NCBI GenBank assembly: GCA_034509925.1 | Contig: CM067536.1 | Span: 2,565,501 to 2,629,500 of the forward strand | Reading direction: 5' to 3' | Length of the DNA: 64,000 bases | Origin: Hirudinaria manillensis | Taxonomy: Eukaryota; Annelida; Clitellata; Hirudinida; Hirudinidae | Shown: piece by piece, positions 52,101-63,890 of the stretch | Position numbering within the stretch: the stretch's first letter is position 1 | Layout: each line of letters opens with the position of its first letter | The notes under the pieces: generated by a model | Told to the model about the DNA's origin: nothing | The model's input: only the letters and a program-made list of their open reading frames with translations | The model's database searches: none | Translations under genes and position numbers: made by a program

Positions 52101-54430
52101 GTAAGTAGTTAAAAATGATTTTGTTGGCAATCTTTGCTAAAATTTGGGCCCATTGATAATAATCAAGTTTGCATACCATTTACAACTATTTAATTTATCC
52201 AAATGTCCTTTGAAACAGATACTTTCTAAGAAAAGCTTGGAAGAAATTCATTGTGAGGATTTATTTAAGTTATTATAAAGTAATTTTTAACTGTTGAATT
52301 ATTTATTTTTATTTTAATTAATCAGTAATCTTGTCACCAAAAGAATTAACAGAGAGACCTCAAGAGTGGAAAGTTTATTCTGTTGATGTAAGTTTAAACT
52401 TCAGGAATCAGAAAGACATAAAAGAACCCAAAAAAAAATAAAATATCGGCTCATATGACATGAGAATTAATAAAGCAATTAAATAATAGCACATAAAATA
52501 GATTATTAAACTAACAAAATAATGACAGGGTGACAAATACCTGTTTTCCACCTTTCCATCAGCGTCTGATGTTGGCAACTTCTGGGAAATTTGCATGGAA
52601 CGTTCAAACGTTATCATCCTTCTTGATTACACAAAGGTAATAGCTAAACTAGTTAAAATGAATTTTTAACGGTAATGGTTTTTGCACTAGTTACTATTTA
52701 TTTATGAGTTAAAATAATAATTGCATATATTGGTCGAACGCATTAACCAATAATAAGAAATAGTCACCCATTTAATTAAAAAGTTAGTAAATGCTTCATA
52801 TATTAGGATGCTGCTCTGCCGTTCCTACCGAATAAAAAGGTTGCCATGAAATGCAAAGAACTCAAATTGAAGTTGGCAAACACAGAGAATGCTGGAATCA
52901 TTAACGTGGATTCAATATCGGCCATGCTGGATGACAAAATAAAGGACGAAGTTTATGAAAACTTAAACAAGGCTAGAATGAAAATTATGTGGCGACGGGA
53001 AATTAATAATATAAATAATTATTATACCTATTCAAGATTTATTTTGTGAAGCAAATTTAAATGGAGTCATTTATTTTAGTTAGATTTTGTCAAATTTCAA
53101 CTTGGAACAATATTATGATATTAAATTTGAATATGTTTAATATCAGCTTGAAGCTCGACTGAAGGTGTCTGTTTAAGTAATATTACTCCTACATAATGTT
53201 GAATAATAGCTGATTTTCTACGCTAGTCTTTGTTGAACATTGATATACGGTTTGATTTCACGGAAGCATTCGTTTTAATTTACAGATCAGAAATATAAGA
53301 TTCAGCGTCATTCGGGTGTACTTAAAAAATAAGGATTTGCTGACGAAAGATATATTCCTAGCAATTAAAAAGAATATAGACAGACGTACTTTGAAGGGAA
53401 ACTGTTCTTCTATATTTGTTTTGAGCAGGTTTGTGAAAACGAAATAATAATATTTTAGTAATAGACAGTAATTTTTAGTAATTTTTTTTTAGAAATTTCA
53501 ATTTATGGATACCAACTTTCTAGAAATTTATCATCAGTTACGTTTAATTTTTGTGTACAGAAATGACATTAAGCTGGCATCGTTTTACGTTGCCTGTGGC
53601 AAGTTATTTGACCAAATTGAGTCACATAGAAAAGTAAGCTTTACTCTCTGGTGCAAAATCCAAGATTAAAACAAATAATTTAAAACAAATCCGTCCCAAT
53701 AACGGGATAAAATCTTTTATTGACTGTTTCTTTTCCATTTCCTTATATTTTATTTTATATTTTGTATAGAATTAGAATTAATTTTAATAGTTATTTTAAC
53801 TTAATTAATGAAGATGGTCATTGTCATTGTGTAAGATATATACCTCTGTAATCGTTTTATTGCTCCATAGAATGTCTACACAGAATTTTCTGAAAATGTA
53901 AAGACCTACAAAAGACTCCAGCTTGAGTGACCTATGAATTGAAAGAAAGTTAATTTCATTTTTATATCCCTTAATAACTGCACTAGATAGAAGACTTGTA
54001 TGATTAAAAAGATGAACAAATATCAATCAAGATGAGTGTGAAAAATCGTCTGACTTATTTCTACCTATTCGTTCCGATTAGTAAATGACGTGTTTTATTC
54101 TTAAGTATTCATTATATGACAGTGTGGAGTTTTGACCCCAGAACCAATTTGGTTCATTAATGCATTTTAGAGGTTGGACATTGCTAAGGAATAAGTTTTG
54201 TTTATAGCCTTGATCTTTATTACATGAGTATTAAAATAAATGCGTTATAATAGGACTTTTTTATTATTTTTTAAATGATACAAAGCAATTTCTATACTGA
54301 AATAATTTATAATTTATAATAGGTTCAAAATACTGATATTGATAAGAAAAGGAATATTTTAAATACTGATATTGATAAAAAAGGGAATATTTTGTTTTCG
54401 ACTAAGGATGGTCAGATCGACCCACACCAG
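46139..54430 (+). CDS. Multi-cbEGF transmembrane protein with unrecognised cytoplasmic region
   Basis: cbEGF exons, all phase 1-1: 46139-46276, 46687-46809, 47050-47184, 47274-47396, 47495-47620, 47795-47929, 48163-48297, 48495-48614 and 51082-51213 (DVNEC/DINEC starts, TTxC and GGYxCxC cores). The transmembrane exon 51499-51586 has VWKIVAGITTCIAALLAIIF. Cytoplasmic exons: 51668-51747, 51803-51865, 52326-52387, 52563-52636, 52807 to about 52954, 53286-53428, 53561-53633 and 54323-54430. The joins 51865/52326, 53428/53561 and 53633/54323 keep phase; 52387/52563 does not, so an exon or border there is wrong. The tail (NFWEICMERSNVIILL; LASFYVACGKLFDQ; NTDIDKK repeat) matches no family I can name. 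The 5' start is unsure: the exon at 46022 or the upstream unit C exons. Intron 48615-51081 carries a gag-only element. Confidence 0.65.
48718..49014 (-). repeat. LTR (3') of gag-only element copy 5
   Basis: 297 bp, TGTAATAACC...GGATCCAACA, with the AATT-rich inverted repeat. Confidence 0.92.
48976..50130 (-). CDS. SAP-domain gag-like protein of gag-only element, copy 5
   Basis: 384 residues from ATG (MPKYLDELYVPRLR), uninterrupted. SAP domain at residues 4-40, then a basic/amphipathic stretch (KKMDEFLDFMKKSVDEM), the acidic VEQ/VELPVE repeat region, the LAGRRSKREE patch and the shared 3' tail. It ends in the 3' LTR. It is closest to copy 1 in its C-terminal half (SVHRNGDVPRLKLAGRRSK shared). 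It lacks every Pol motif and a CCHC knuckle. Confidence 0.88.
   Translation of the reverse strand: MPKYLDELYVPRLRQELRERGLDWKGTKAEIRERLGTWLTENGHDPEEYEFENPSHKKMDEFLDFMKKSVDEMRECIRSIRGDLKNRAVPSQDVSLASGEDSAEKSPVGSFEESKVVLPSCEEQGEELCKKVTNEEQIMSVVPGTVSGSVGMESLEGTSNHSACVSPEALCVMADLGNSTLEPIELPDQVESSAGPRELTEVLVEQVGLSEEPVGLPVDHVELLVQLEELLMSHVELPVEHTDLMVEQVESTEQPMDLPADVSAPLEITEGSARDFRRVPSMESGAGDPEESLGSGDIVEQESVHRNGDVPRLKLAGRRSKREETEIPEDDKANGSGICSHEIVGRSDPIPRVKMKMGIDVCSGRTDLRRGQCWIPRSNKLNNI
50212..50502 (-). repeat. LTR (5') of gag-only element copy 5
   Basis: 291 bp, matches 48718-49014 apart from the short deletion near its start. Followed by ATAC. Confidence 0.92.
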
Positions 54431-55445
54431 GTGTGTAATGACTACTTTTACTTTGGTTATAAATCATTTAAAATGCAATTAAGCATTTGTTAATTGCATG
54501 TAATGGCACATCAGCAATTATAGCTACTTCATTATTTGCAAACAGTAGTTCCTAAACTTTAACTACATCCTCCTTTAAACATAAATACAAGCAGTCCTAT
54601 TTTAAAGTATTGACACAAAATTGCCGGAGAATGTAAATTAAAAAGGAATGGCAAGAGACTCCAGTTTGAGTTCACTAGGAATTGCAAGAAAACAAAATTA
54701 TATTATTCATTTTATAATACCTTTAGTGAATAATTTCGGAGAAAATCATTGAAAAATCTTTCTAGGCACTTTATTAAATCTTCTAAGCCGTAGAAATGCA
54801 TTGGACACTGGCATTGAAATATTGGTGTTTTAACTTTTATAAAAATGTTTTTGTAAACGTTGTGATTACAGAGCAAAATAAAAAATTCTAGAGCTTCGAA
54901 TTGAAATTTTGGATATTATACAAGCTGTGAATATAAGCTTAAAATGTAAAAAATTAAGATCGTTGAATAAGATTAAGATATTTGAATGAGTAATGATTCA
55001 ACACGGTCAAACCTCATAATTTTGGCCTTCAAACGATCTTGCTCATCGTATGAATTCCTATCCTATCAACACTTTAATGCCTCACTAATGGAGCTACAAT
55101 TGGTCTAGAAGCGAAACTTTGCAACTTTGATAAAACAGTCTTTTTGTACTCAAGTGTCTGTGCATTTATGAGTTGTGATATTTCAATGTCTTACCACCGA
55201 TCACTTCTTTTTATGGAAGAATGGTTTTAATTTTAATTAAAAATTTATAAACCTTGGAAAAGTTTATTCACGTATAACCAGGTTTTAATTGTGAATCTGA
55301 TAAGAAGTCCATCACGCCACGGTTTTAATAATTAGATTAATCAAGCAAATCGGAAAAACAAGCTCCTTTTAAGACCGTACTTTGAGAATTTCGATCCGAA
55401 TTCAATTAGTTTATAATTCAATTAATTCATTTCAATTTAAGCGAT
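54431..55445. other. No gene recognised (convergent 3' ends)
   Basis: AT-rich interval between the plus-strand multi-EGF gene and the minus-strand gene ending at 55446. The last exon of the plus-strand gene may lie here, but I could not support one. Confidence 0.5.
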
Positions 55446-56993
55446 TTAATTTATATCATCTTCTGACATATCATTTGAGAAATTTGATTCATCTGTGACC
55501 AACTCGATATGTGGCGAGTGGCTGTTATTCATAACTTTCTCGTTTTGGATTTCATTTACAATGTTATTTTCTCTAAGATCCTCTGTAGAGTTCCTATCAG
55601 TTTGTGTCAAATTCATAACAAGCAAATCCGAGTGCAGGCCAGCGTATGAGCGGCTTATGGCATATGTGGTATCGTAATTCTGAAAAATTGTTAAAATGGG
55701 ATTGTATAACGAATAAATAATTATTATATAACGCATAATTAATTATGTCACAAAGAAAAAATAACAAATACAACATCAACAAGAATAAAATAAAAATTGC
55801 AAAAAGAATCTTAAACAATTCAGTCGTTACTTGGTCGTGTTTTCGAAAAGTATCAGGAACTGGGTTCTCGTCATGAACTGAACTTTGACGCTTCAGGTTT
55901 GTGACTTGAGTCTCGGACTCTGATTCAAAGTTTATATTCCCAATAAAAGTTCTATTATAAGTGCCGCTGTCAGGGGATGATTTGGACGAGTTGTTTTGAA
56001 TTTTAGGCCTGGGAGAGACCCTGGGTGGCTCCTGAGCGTAACATTTTACGAATTTTAATTATTAATAATAAAAATCAATTAATACTTAGCGGTCACTTTT
56101 ATTGTTATTTTTTTTTAATTGCTCGAATGAATTTTAATTATTGGATTAATTTAAAACCTTCTCTAAGTCGACATAGAGAGGTTGGTTTTCGTTTGCGGAC
56201 AGGATGGGAAGAATTCTATCCGACGAATTTTCAGCTGAAGACATTTTTATTTCTTTAATTTTCCTCTGCAGATTGGTCAGGTAATACAATTTATATTCGT
56301 CCAGGAGAGATTCACAATCCAATTTGATGGCTTTGTATCCGTAAGTGAAATACGAATCGTCTATTCCAGAATCCACTCCATCTGTCCACTCGAGGAATTT
56401 CCAGCTTATCTCGCCATTTTCGCCATATATTTTCTTCATGGGTTGACCAATCCGATTCACACACCAACATCTATTTTTAAATTAAGTTTAGATTTTTATG
56501 AAATTTGAAAAAAAATGTTATTTTAATTGTCTAGTATATTTATTATGTCTATTAATTTTGCTTTTAGACGGCTTAAATCATTATCTGTTTAGCAATTTCT
56601 TTGGTATTTACTGGTTTATGACAGCATTCAAAATTCCACACGTGAAAATCTGACATTCAGTTGGGATAATAAAAGTTAATTTGTAGAGCGCCATATGCAT
56701 AGCATCTTAGGGCGCTTTACATCATTGTATGATACGGCAATTTATAATGATTCATTTCTTTCAATAAACAGTTTAATTGAAATAAAATAACTTATTATTC
56801 ACGGGAAACTCTAAATGAAAGAATGAATGATATCGTTCCTGAATAACAAACAACCTCTCCAGGTAGCACTGCTTCGCGGTATAGCCTCCGCGAATGTTAC
56901 AAGAAGGGGAATAACTGGCAATCGTGCCACCGTGCAGAGCTACCAACCAACAATCGCGCCACTTAAATGTTGGCTCCTCCCACACCACCTCTT
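55446..56993 (-). CDS. Thyroglobulin type-1 domain protein, 3' exons
   Basis: Exons on the minus strand: 56993-56855, 56470-56158, 56031-55831, 55679-55446, with matching phases (1, 2, 0, 0) and a TAA end. Exons one and two together make a thyroglobulin type-1 repeat: DCWLVALHGG, YSPSCNIRGGYTAKQC, then the CWCVNRIGQPM core. The rest of exon two is acidic and Tyr-rich. Exons three and four are Ser/Asn/Asp-rich and look like a cytoplasmic or disordered tail (NYDTTYAISRSYAG). Family members are often cysteine-protease inhibitors or matrix proteins. The first exon found needs a phase-1 donor upstream; the one at 57688 fits, so these exons may be an alternative 3' end of the next gene. Confidence 0.62.
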
Positions 56994-57175
56994 CTGGTAT
57001 AAGGAATTTTGTGAAGATTTTTATTTAAAGAAGAAACTTATGATAGTAAAGTAAGTCCAAATTGTGGCGGATACTTATAATTCGCGTTTCTCAATATTGG
57101 AAAATTCATACGAATGATTTAAAGGACATAAGATGTTTAAAACATAAAATTAATACATAAATATTTTCTATTTAA

Positions 57176-58841
57176 TCATAAATTGTAATAATTATCCGAT
57201 GATTTCTCGCCTTTTGGATTTTCCGACAGCTTAGACAATTCTTCAGAAAGTGTATCATCGTATTCAAAGTCGTTCAAGTCATCATTGAGAATGCTTGTCT
57301 TTGTGGATTCTTGCATCAATTTCCAAATCTGCCTGTTGTATTTTATACCTGTGGCTTCTGGTTAATAATGAAATAATTATTTTGAAATTTTTATAAAGTA
57401 TATAGTAGGTCATAAAAATATGAATTTGCATTAAAAAACAAATTAAATAAAAATGCTAAATATTAAAAATAAAGTCGGAATTAAAGGGCAGTATTTATGT
57501 CAATTCCGGCAATTCATGAAAGCTAAAACTTGACGTTAAAGACGAAGACAAAGAGAGATGGCAAGCATTACTGTCATTTACAAAATAAATATCATTTATT
57601 TGATTTAATCCGCTTATTTGAAATGCAGATTTTTTCACTTTAACATTTTTCATATTTCTTAGCACTTGATGATACAAATCAACGTACCATCGTCATTCAA
57701 GTTCGTCCTCAATCCGTCTTCATTTCTATTCTCCAATCCCGGACGTTCCCTCATTTCCAACTCCTTGTTAATATTCAGAAGTGACCTCACGTCAATAGAT
57801 TCTTTTAATATAAAATATGTTGAAAGTCAATCAAGGAATTTAATGGTTATTTATTTATTTATTAGTTTGATAGTTTTATTCACAATAACATTGCAGGTCA
57901 TCCATCTAGCGAAAATATATTTTTGTTGATGTTCGGAAGGGGTCTTGGACGATTTGTTATTCATAATTATGCACACGATGCGTTCATATTTTCGTCTAAT
58001 AAGACATGAAATGAACAAAGAAACATCAAGAATTTAAAAAAAATATTTATAATATTTTATAAGGATCAAAATATCAAAAGCATGTATCGCTGATATACAT
58101 TTGTTATTGAAGGTGTGGTAGAATCATATTTTTTTAATTTTTATTTTATAACTTGCTTACAAATTTGAAAATATTTGAAAATAGGTAATATATAGATAAC
58201 TAAATAATTTTCCAACTTGCGAGCGTAACTTGGAACATCGCCAGTGATACGACAAGCAGTCTCCAAAGAAGAGGATAATTTAGCATCGCAAATAGGCCTA
58301 GAACAAAATGTCGGACTTAAAAAAACAATTTATTTAAAATTTCGGTTACCCTGGTAACTTCAGCGTAATTTATCGTAGACGTACAAAGATTAAATTGTAA
58401 ACATTTAACTCGACTTTCCAACATTAATGATTGAAAACAAATTTAAGTTAAATATGTTGAATATCTGCTAAGCATTATCATATATCAGATTATGTTTTAA
58501 ATGCTTTCCTAATATTGATACGAACATTTTTTTTTTAATTAGGAACCGGCAATTAGGCATTCAATTAAAATGTTTTACAGTTCGAGCTTTCATCCAACGA
58601 ATAATCTGGCCTGGATTTTAAATAATTAGATAGTTGATATTTAATTGTAATTATCTGTTTTAGAGAATTTAAAACCGTGGATCTACAATAGGTTATAAGT
58701 GTCAAAATCCAATAATGGCTCCACTCCGCCCTGAAGACCTTCCTCTTCAGGGAAAGTTATCCTCATCCCCCTCAGTGGCCTTGAAGTCCACCGGACATAT
58801 GCCACTCTAACGAACCGAATTATTATTATTATTATTATTAA

Positions 58842-58938
<97 letters not shown>

Positions 58939-60082
58939 GTTATTATTATTATTATTATTATTATTACAAATGGCTTAAATAATGAACTTTCATTGTTCAT
59001 CCTGTAACCGTAACTTTGTGGAAATTGGCATGATTTCCATGCGCCAAGTCTCCAGTATTTTCCGGTGATAGACTCTTTAATTTCTAACAACGAAAAGCAC
59101 ATCCAAGTCCAAGAGGGACGATAATGGAACATAATTAGTAAATTCAAAATTATTCAATTTTAATCATCAATAATAAAAATCAATTAATACGTAGTGGTCA
59201 CATTAATTTCTAACAACGAAAAGCACATCCAAGTCCAAGAGGGACGATAATGAAACATAATTAGTAAATTCAAAATGAGATTAAAGATAATTATCAATCC
59301 ATCAAATCTATTAAGTAATTAGCAGTTACATTGTTACAGAAATAATTATAATTAAAAATTAATAATCTCCAGGTGTATTTATCTTATATCCTTTAACAAG
59401 TCCCTTCTTTAAGCACTACCTCACTCTCTAGATGTAATTAACTTATTTTAATAAACTTGCAATTATAAACATCAACAATTACTATTGTATCTCAAAGTAC
59501 AAATGGCCATAAATTCGATAATTTATAATATTATTCTTGTTAACGTTTGCAATATTAGACAAAAACTCAAACGTGGTATGCTCTCTAAACTTGTAATGAT
59601 TTAAGAAAAATTGTAACATTTCTAAATCTATCTTCTTTCACGTTCCAAATTGTTAAATCTCAAAGTTAAAATAGTGAAGGGCAGTTCGACTGAAATGGTG
59701 AAAAAATGTAGAAAATTGCATTTCCAGGGAACGGCAGGTGTCTTTCCAATGCAGGAGTGTTATATTGGTGATCGCAAAGGGATTAATAAATTTTATTCAT
59801 TGGAAAAGTATCTGAAAAATTTGTGTCCGTTATAGATTGGTTATTTATTTTTTAGTGAAAATTTTAAACTAACCTCTTGCAAATGGGGCAAGCTATATAA
59901 TACGAAATAACATGACAATAATAATTTGTAGTGGTTAGGCCGACATATGTCGATGTCACAACCACTTTATAAATGGCAAAACAAAATTTTGTTTTAATAA
60001 TTCTCTCACCATCTGTAGAAGTCAGCTTAAATTTACCTTGAATTACATTTAAAACCGCAACAAAAATTATCATAAAACACAT
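57176..60082 (-). CDS. Unrecognised signal-peptide protein with acidic tail
   Basis: Supported exons on the minus strand: 60082-59874 (ATG, signal peptide MCFMIIFVAVLNVIQG, then a Cys-containing stretch ending ACPICK); 58297-58201 (CDAKLSSSLETACRITGD), which joins in phase; 57801-57688 (RSLLNINKELEMRERPGLEN); and terminal 57357-57176 (KYNRQIWKLMQES, acidic, ending NYYNL, TGA), also in phase with the previous one. At least one exon between 58201 (phase 0) and 57801 (phase 1) is not resolved. A stretch near 57905-57990 (RKYERIVCIIMNNK) is a candidate, but its phase does not fit. I do not recognise the family. The tail looks cytoplasmic, so a membrane segment may be in the missing exon. Confidence 0.45.
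58819..58966. repeat. (ATT)n microsatellite
   Basis: About 48 ATT units with two interruptions (AATATT near 58840 and TTGTTA near 58939). Confidence 0.97.
59079..59275. repeat. Tandem duplication, ~70-bp block x2
   Basis: AACAACGAAAAGCACATCCA and its flanks occur at 59079-59149 and 59205-59275, about 126 bp apart. The spacer contains a stretch also seen near 56066-56098 (AATAAAAATCAATTAATAC). Confidence 0.8.
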
Positions 60083-60420
60083 AATGATGTTTATAGTCAA
60101 ATTAGATTAAATTGAACATTTCCCAATATTATTCGTTAAGATCAGAATAATAGTTTATCTAATAAGTGAATATTAATTTCTGGGTGAGAAGGCACGTCTT
60201 GTTAACCAATTGTTTGGTGCCTGTGAGCAGTTATGGCAAAATAAAGCTGGGTCGAAAGCACATTACGAACCCAGTGCAATGGTCAACATCATATTTGATG
60301 TCATTTTTATTTAAATATAAATAAAATAAATACAAAAAAAATCAGCTCTTAAGGAAGTGCGTGGATTACAATAACTCAGCCATCATATTACAAGTAATAG
60401 GAACAGAGGATAAAATTTAC

Positions 60421-62920
60421 AAACTCTGCGAGGAAATCGTAAAGCTTGCGTTGCTCTGAGTCCAAATTCTATTGGTTTGATGTTCTTGGATCAGGTCGAC
60501 ATTTTGATCTGAAAGTGAAGGCATGTTTACAAGCTACGTATTATTACTGCTATTTTTTAGCCAGTTATTTATTCTATAACTGAATAATATTCTTTATGAT
60601 TAGCATGAATGATTTTTGTTGACCTGGTCGACACGATGAATTATTATATACGAAAGAGGGCAAACTCTTTGAGCCAATTTGCATGATATTAAAGAAGTTA
60701 GAGACTATCATTGCATAATAATAATTAGAAATTGGCATGCTGACGAATTTGAAAACTAGAATCTACCGTGGCATTCATCCCACCAGAAACTCTTGTCGAA
60801 TCCTTCCTTGCAAATGCATTCAGAAAAGGCACCCGCGATTCCTTTTATAATCTGACACTGATGCAGTCCACAGTCTCCATTGTTTGCAGAGCAATCTGTT
60901 TAGTAAATAAATTATTGGTTTCGAATCATTAGATTTATGCAGTAATTCAACAACATAATTAAAATTAAAATTTTAGAAAAGTAATTACTACTTCTCAAAG
61001 TACAATCCTCTCCAGTCCATCCATCTTCGCATTGCATGTTTTCACAAATTCCATTCAGGTCCAGATCAACTCCATCCTTGCAATGACGGTTATTAGGCAA
61101 ACTGGTTTCACCCAGGTTTACTTTAAAAAAATACAATGAAGTGATTACAAATGGCGATTAAAAAAGTGATCTGTGATCTGAACAAGACAGCTATGGCAAG
61201 ACCTAAAGTTAATTAAACATTGCTTAACATCGTGCATTAAAACTACCATTATGATGTAGATTAATGGTATCCATTTAATCGTTTAGTCTAAATTTCACAT
61301 TAGTTAAGTAATTATTTACTAACTCTGATAGACACTGTATGTCCTATAACCACCGCACTTCTGAGAGGCATTACCTCTGCATGGCCGGTTGCATGATGTC
61401 TCGTCCGTGACATTTATCAAAATTTCAAATCCAGTTAACAACAAACAGTGACATGTGAAACCATTCTGCGTATTACGATGATTTAAAAAAATTTTTTTAA
61501 AGATAAGATCACTTCAATAAATTTATAAATCTATTCGATTTTATGTATTATTAAATTATTGAATTTACATAATGGTTCACAATAAATCCAAGTAACGTGT
61601 TTGACACCACCTCTATGGCAAATATCAAGCGTAAGGTTTTCGCGCAATGGTTTTGACAAGATTCTACGGTCATATCAGACAATTCTAAATCACTGCTTGT
61701 CCCAAATCTTTGAGAAAAGCATCCAATGTATTCATTCCAAATGTTTTTCAATAATTTCGAAGGTTTGGCTGAACAAAAAATATAAATTATTTCTATTTCT
61801 AAGACTCAGGACTGATTGTGAAAGAGAATTTTTCAAGCGTACTCTCGTAAACGGATAATTTGTCTGATCTTCCACAGTAATCGACGTCCAAAGGGCAAGT
61901 AAAATTGCAATCAGAGAGAGGCAAATAATGTTTTGTTTCATTTCCACAAATACATTTTGTTTCCTTTAATCATTTAGGAAGGCTTAATAAAATTTCATTA
62001 TTCAATTTTAGTAGTGTGGTGACTTCAAACCTGGATGACTGCCAAGTTGTTTCCCAACTGATCGCAGTCTTTAATGCAGTGCTTGATACTGGAGTTCAAT
62101 GAGATAGTCTTGTTATTTAGTATAGTATCAAAGCAGCCCAAGAATTTGAAATCTGAAAATATAAATCATTAAGTTAAGTGTAATTTGTGAACTCATCAAA
62201 CTAGATTTACATTCGCCATAAACTTGTATTTCGTAAACTGTGAGAAATGCTTGTCGTTTTGAATCATTGAGCTGAATTGAAACAAATCGATATGGCCCTG
62301 TATCAATGTCGAACAAAAGAAGCAGTCCCCCGTAGTTTGTAGATCCGACATTAGTTAATTCCAATTCAGGATTCAATGTTTTATTCAGCTTTGGATCGAA
62401 CGTATTAGAAAGACCAACTACGAAATCATGCTTTTGTCCAATCACGCCAAAATCTGTTACAAACACCAATAATAACATTGACTGATTGTTTATCCCAAGA
62501 GCAAACGAATATTAGAGAAACTCACCGCTTGTCCTTAATGGATATAAATGAACTAATTCCAACATAGATATTTTGCATGGCTTTTCAAGATCCACTATAA
62601 GCCATCCTTCACCGCCTAAGTTAGAAGCTTCAGCATAATTTTCTTTGCTGACAATACCATCGACTGCATATCTAGCAAAATGTTGATCATGAACTGAGCT
62701 TAGGTAAGCTTTCTTCTTCAATGCTAAATTAATTCTTTCACATTTGCCTGAGGAATAAATACAAAATTAAATAAAAATAATAAAAAATATTATATTAAAT
62801 ATAACTATATAGAACATTCAACATAACTAATAGTTAAATACTAAACGTTAAATGAATTAAGGAAAAAGAAAACATACTTGAAAAGAAGAAAAGAAGATGA
62901 ATTATAATTAATATATCCAT
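60421..62920 (-). CDS. Fucolectin/F5-8C, double WSC and EGF protein
   Basis: Ten minus-strand exons in consistent phase: 62920-62878 signal peptide; 62747-62526 and 62453-62211 F5/8C-fucolectin fold (ARYAVDGIVS, GWLIVDLE; VYEIQVYGE); 62152-62031 and 61963-61843 WSC 1 (FLGCFDTIL; CICGNET, YCGRSDKLSVY); 61768-61611 and 61465-61324 WSC 2 (YIGCFSQRFG; CGGYRTYSVY); 61120-60992 EGF (CEDGWTGEDC); 60895-60767 EGF-like; 60508-60421. The last join is phase 2 and the next exon was not found, so the 3' end is open. Intron positions and lengths in the F5/8C (243-nt exon) and WSC (121-nt exon) modules equal those of the array genes, so this is a distant paralogue with module order changed (lectin before WSC). 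Likely a carbohydrate-binding extracellular protein. Confidence 0.78.
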
Positions 62921-62930
62921 GTTGTTCCAA

Positions 62931-63685
62931 GAACAGAGGATAAGCATCTAATAATGAGAATAAACACTGCTTTAACGTCGAAGACAAGCTATTAAAAAGA
63001 TCTGCATCGACTAATTATAAACGCACAAATTAAAACTGTTCAAACACAATTCGAAAACAACTGCAATCATGAATTGCCGGAAAAGAAAACTTAAAATTAT
63101 TAATCTTGTAAACTACAAAATCTCAAAATCGACTTTTTGAAGTGAGACATTGAAAGACAATTCTGAATAAATTTCAAATATTAATTGTCAAAAAGTAAAA
63201 AGAGTCACTGAAAGTTACAAAGCAAGGTTACCATAAGTTATGTACATTTCTGCAACAGTCTGGTAACGCTAATGATTTGCAAACAATATTTACGGTCCAT
63301 TAATTAATGGACTAATTCTTTTGGATTTTACCAAGTTTCGGTTGTTTTTTTGTAATTTTCTTCATATTTTAGTCTTACTGCAAGTTTTATTTATGCCCTT
63401 TGCCGTTAAATGTAATTTAATTGAACTAAGTTATTATTATTATATTTTTGAATTGAATTTCTTTGATATTACAGAGATTTTCTGATTGAAACCTAAGTAC
63501 ATGAAGCCATAAATATTTCATTTGTAAACAAGAAAGCATTTTCTAATTTTTGTCATTTATTGTAAGAAATGAAATTCAGCGGTTACGAATTTAAATTCAT
63601 AATGATTATATTAATAAATTATTAATTAATTATTTAAATTCATAATGACTATATACTTTTGCTTTTTAAGCACAAAATTGAAACC
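62931..63685. other. Intergenic, nothing recognised
   Basis: AT-rich region upstream of the minus-strand WSC gene. It should contain its promoter, but I see no clear TATA box at a convincing distance. Confidence 0.5.
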
Positions 63686-63890
63686 TTATAACACATTGCA
63701 ATTTCCAAGCAATTTGATAGATTTATAATCAGCTACAATTGGTTCTTCGATTCTTGCTATCGGAAGCTTAGAGTTCAGCAATACCTATAAAATAAATAAC
63801 AAAACAATTTATTCTGAATTAAATATTAAATTACAATAAATATCACAAACCTCTGCGGCTTTCTTCGTGGAAATCTTTATTTTAACACGC
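63686..63890 (-). CDS. 3' end of an unrecognised minus-strand gene
   Basis: The exon ending at 63851 (VKIKISTKKAAE, donor GTTTGT) joins in phase 0 to the terminal exon 63784-63686 (KLPIARIEEPIVADYKSIKL, then NCNVL and TAA). The upstream part runs off the window or is interrupted by a TGA before about 63900, so the 5' border is unsure. I do not recognise the family. Confidence 0.35.

Noticed and set aside
58683..59147. Minus-strand 154-residue frame with poly-Ile
   Set aside because: It is the (ATT)n microsatellite read as Ile codons with random flanks.
59650..59835. Plus-strand 61-residue frame and an opposite-strand reading
   Set aside because: Neither has fitting splice borders or a motif; all phases from the nearest minus-strand acceptor hit stops quickly.
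61732..61947. Minus-strand frame starting with a signal-peptide-like sequence (MKQNIICLSLIAILLALW)
   Set aside because: The same bases in another frame encode the second half of WSC domain 1 (CICGNET, YCGRSDKLSVY) with matching splice phases on both sides, so this frame is a shadow.
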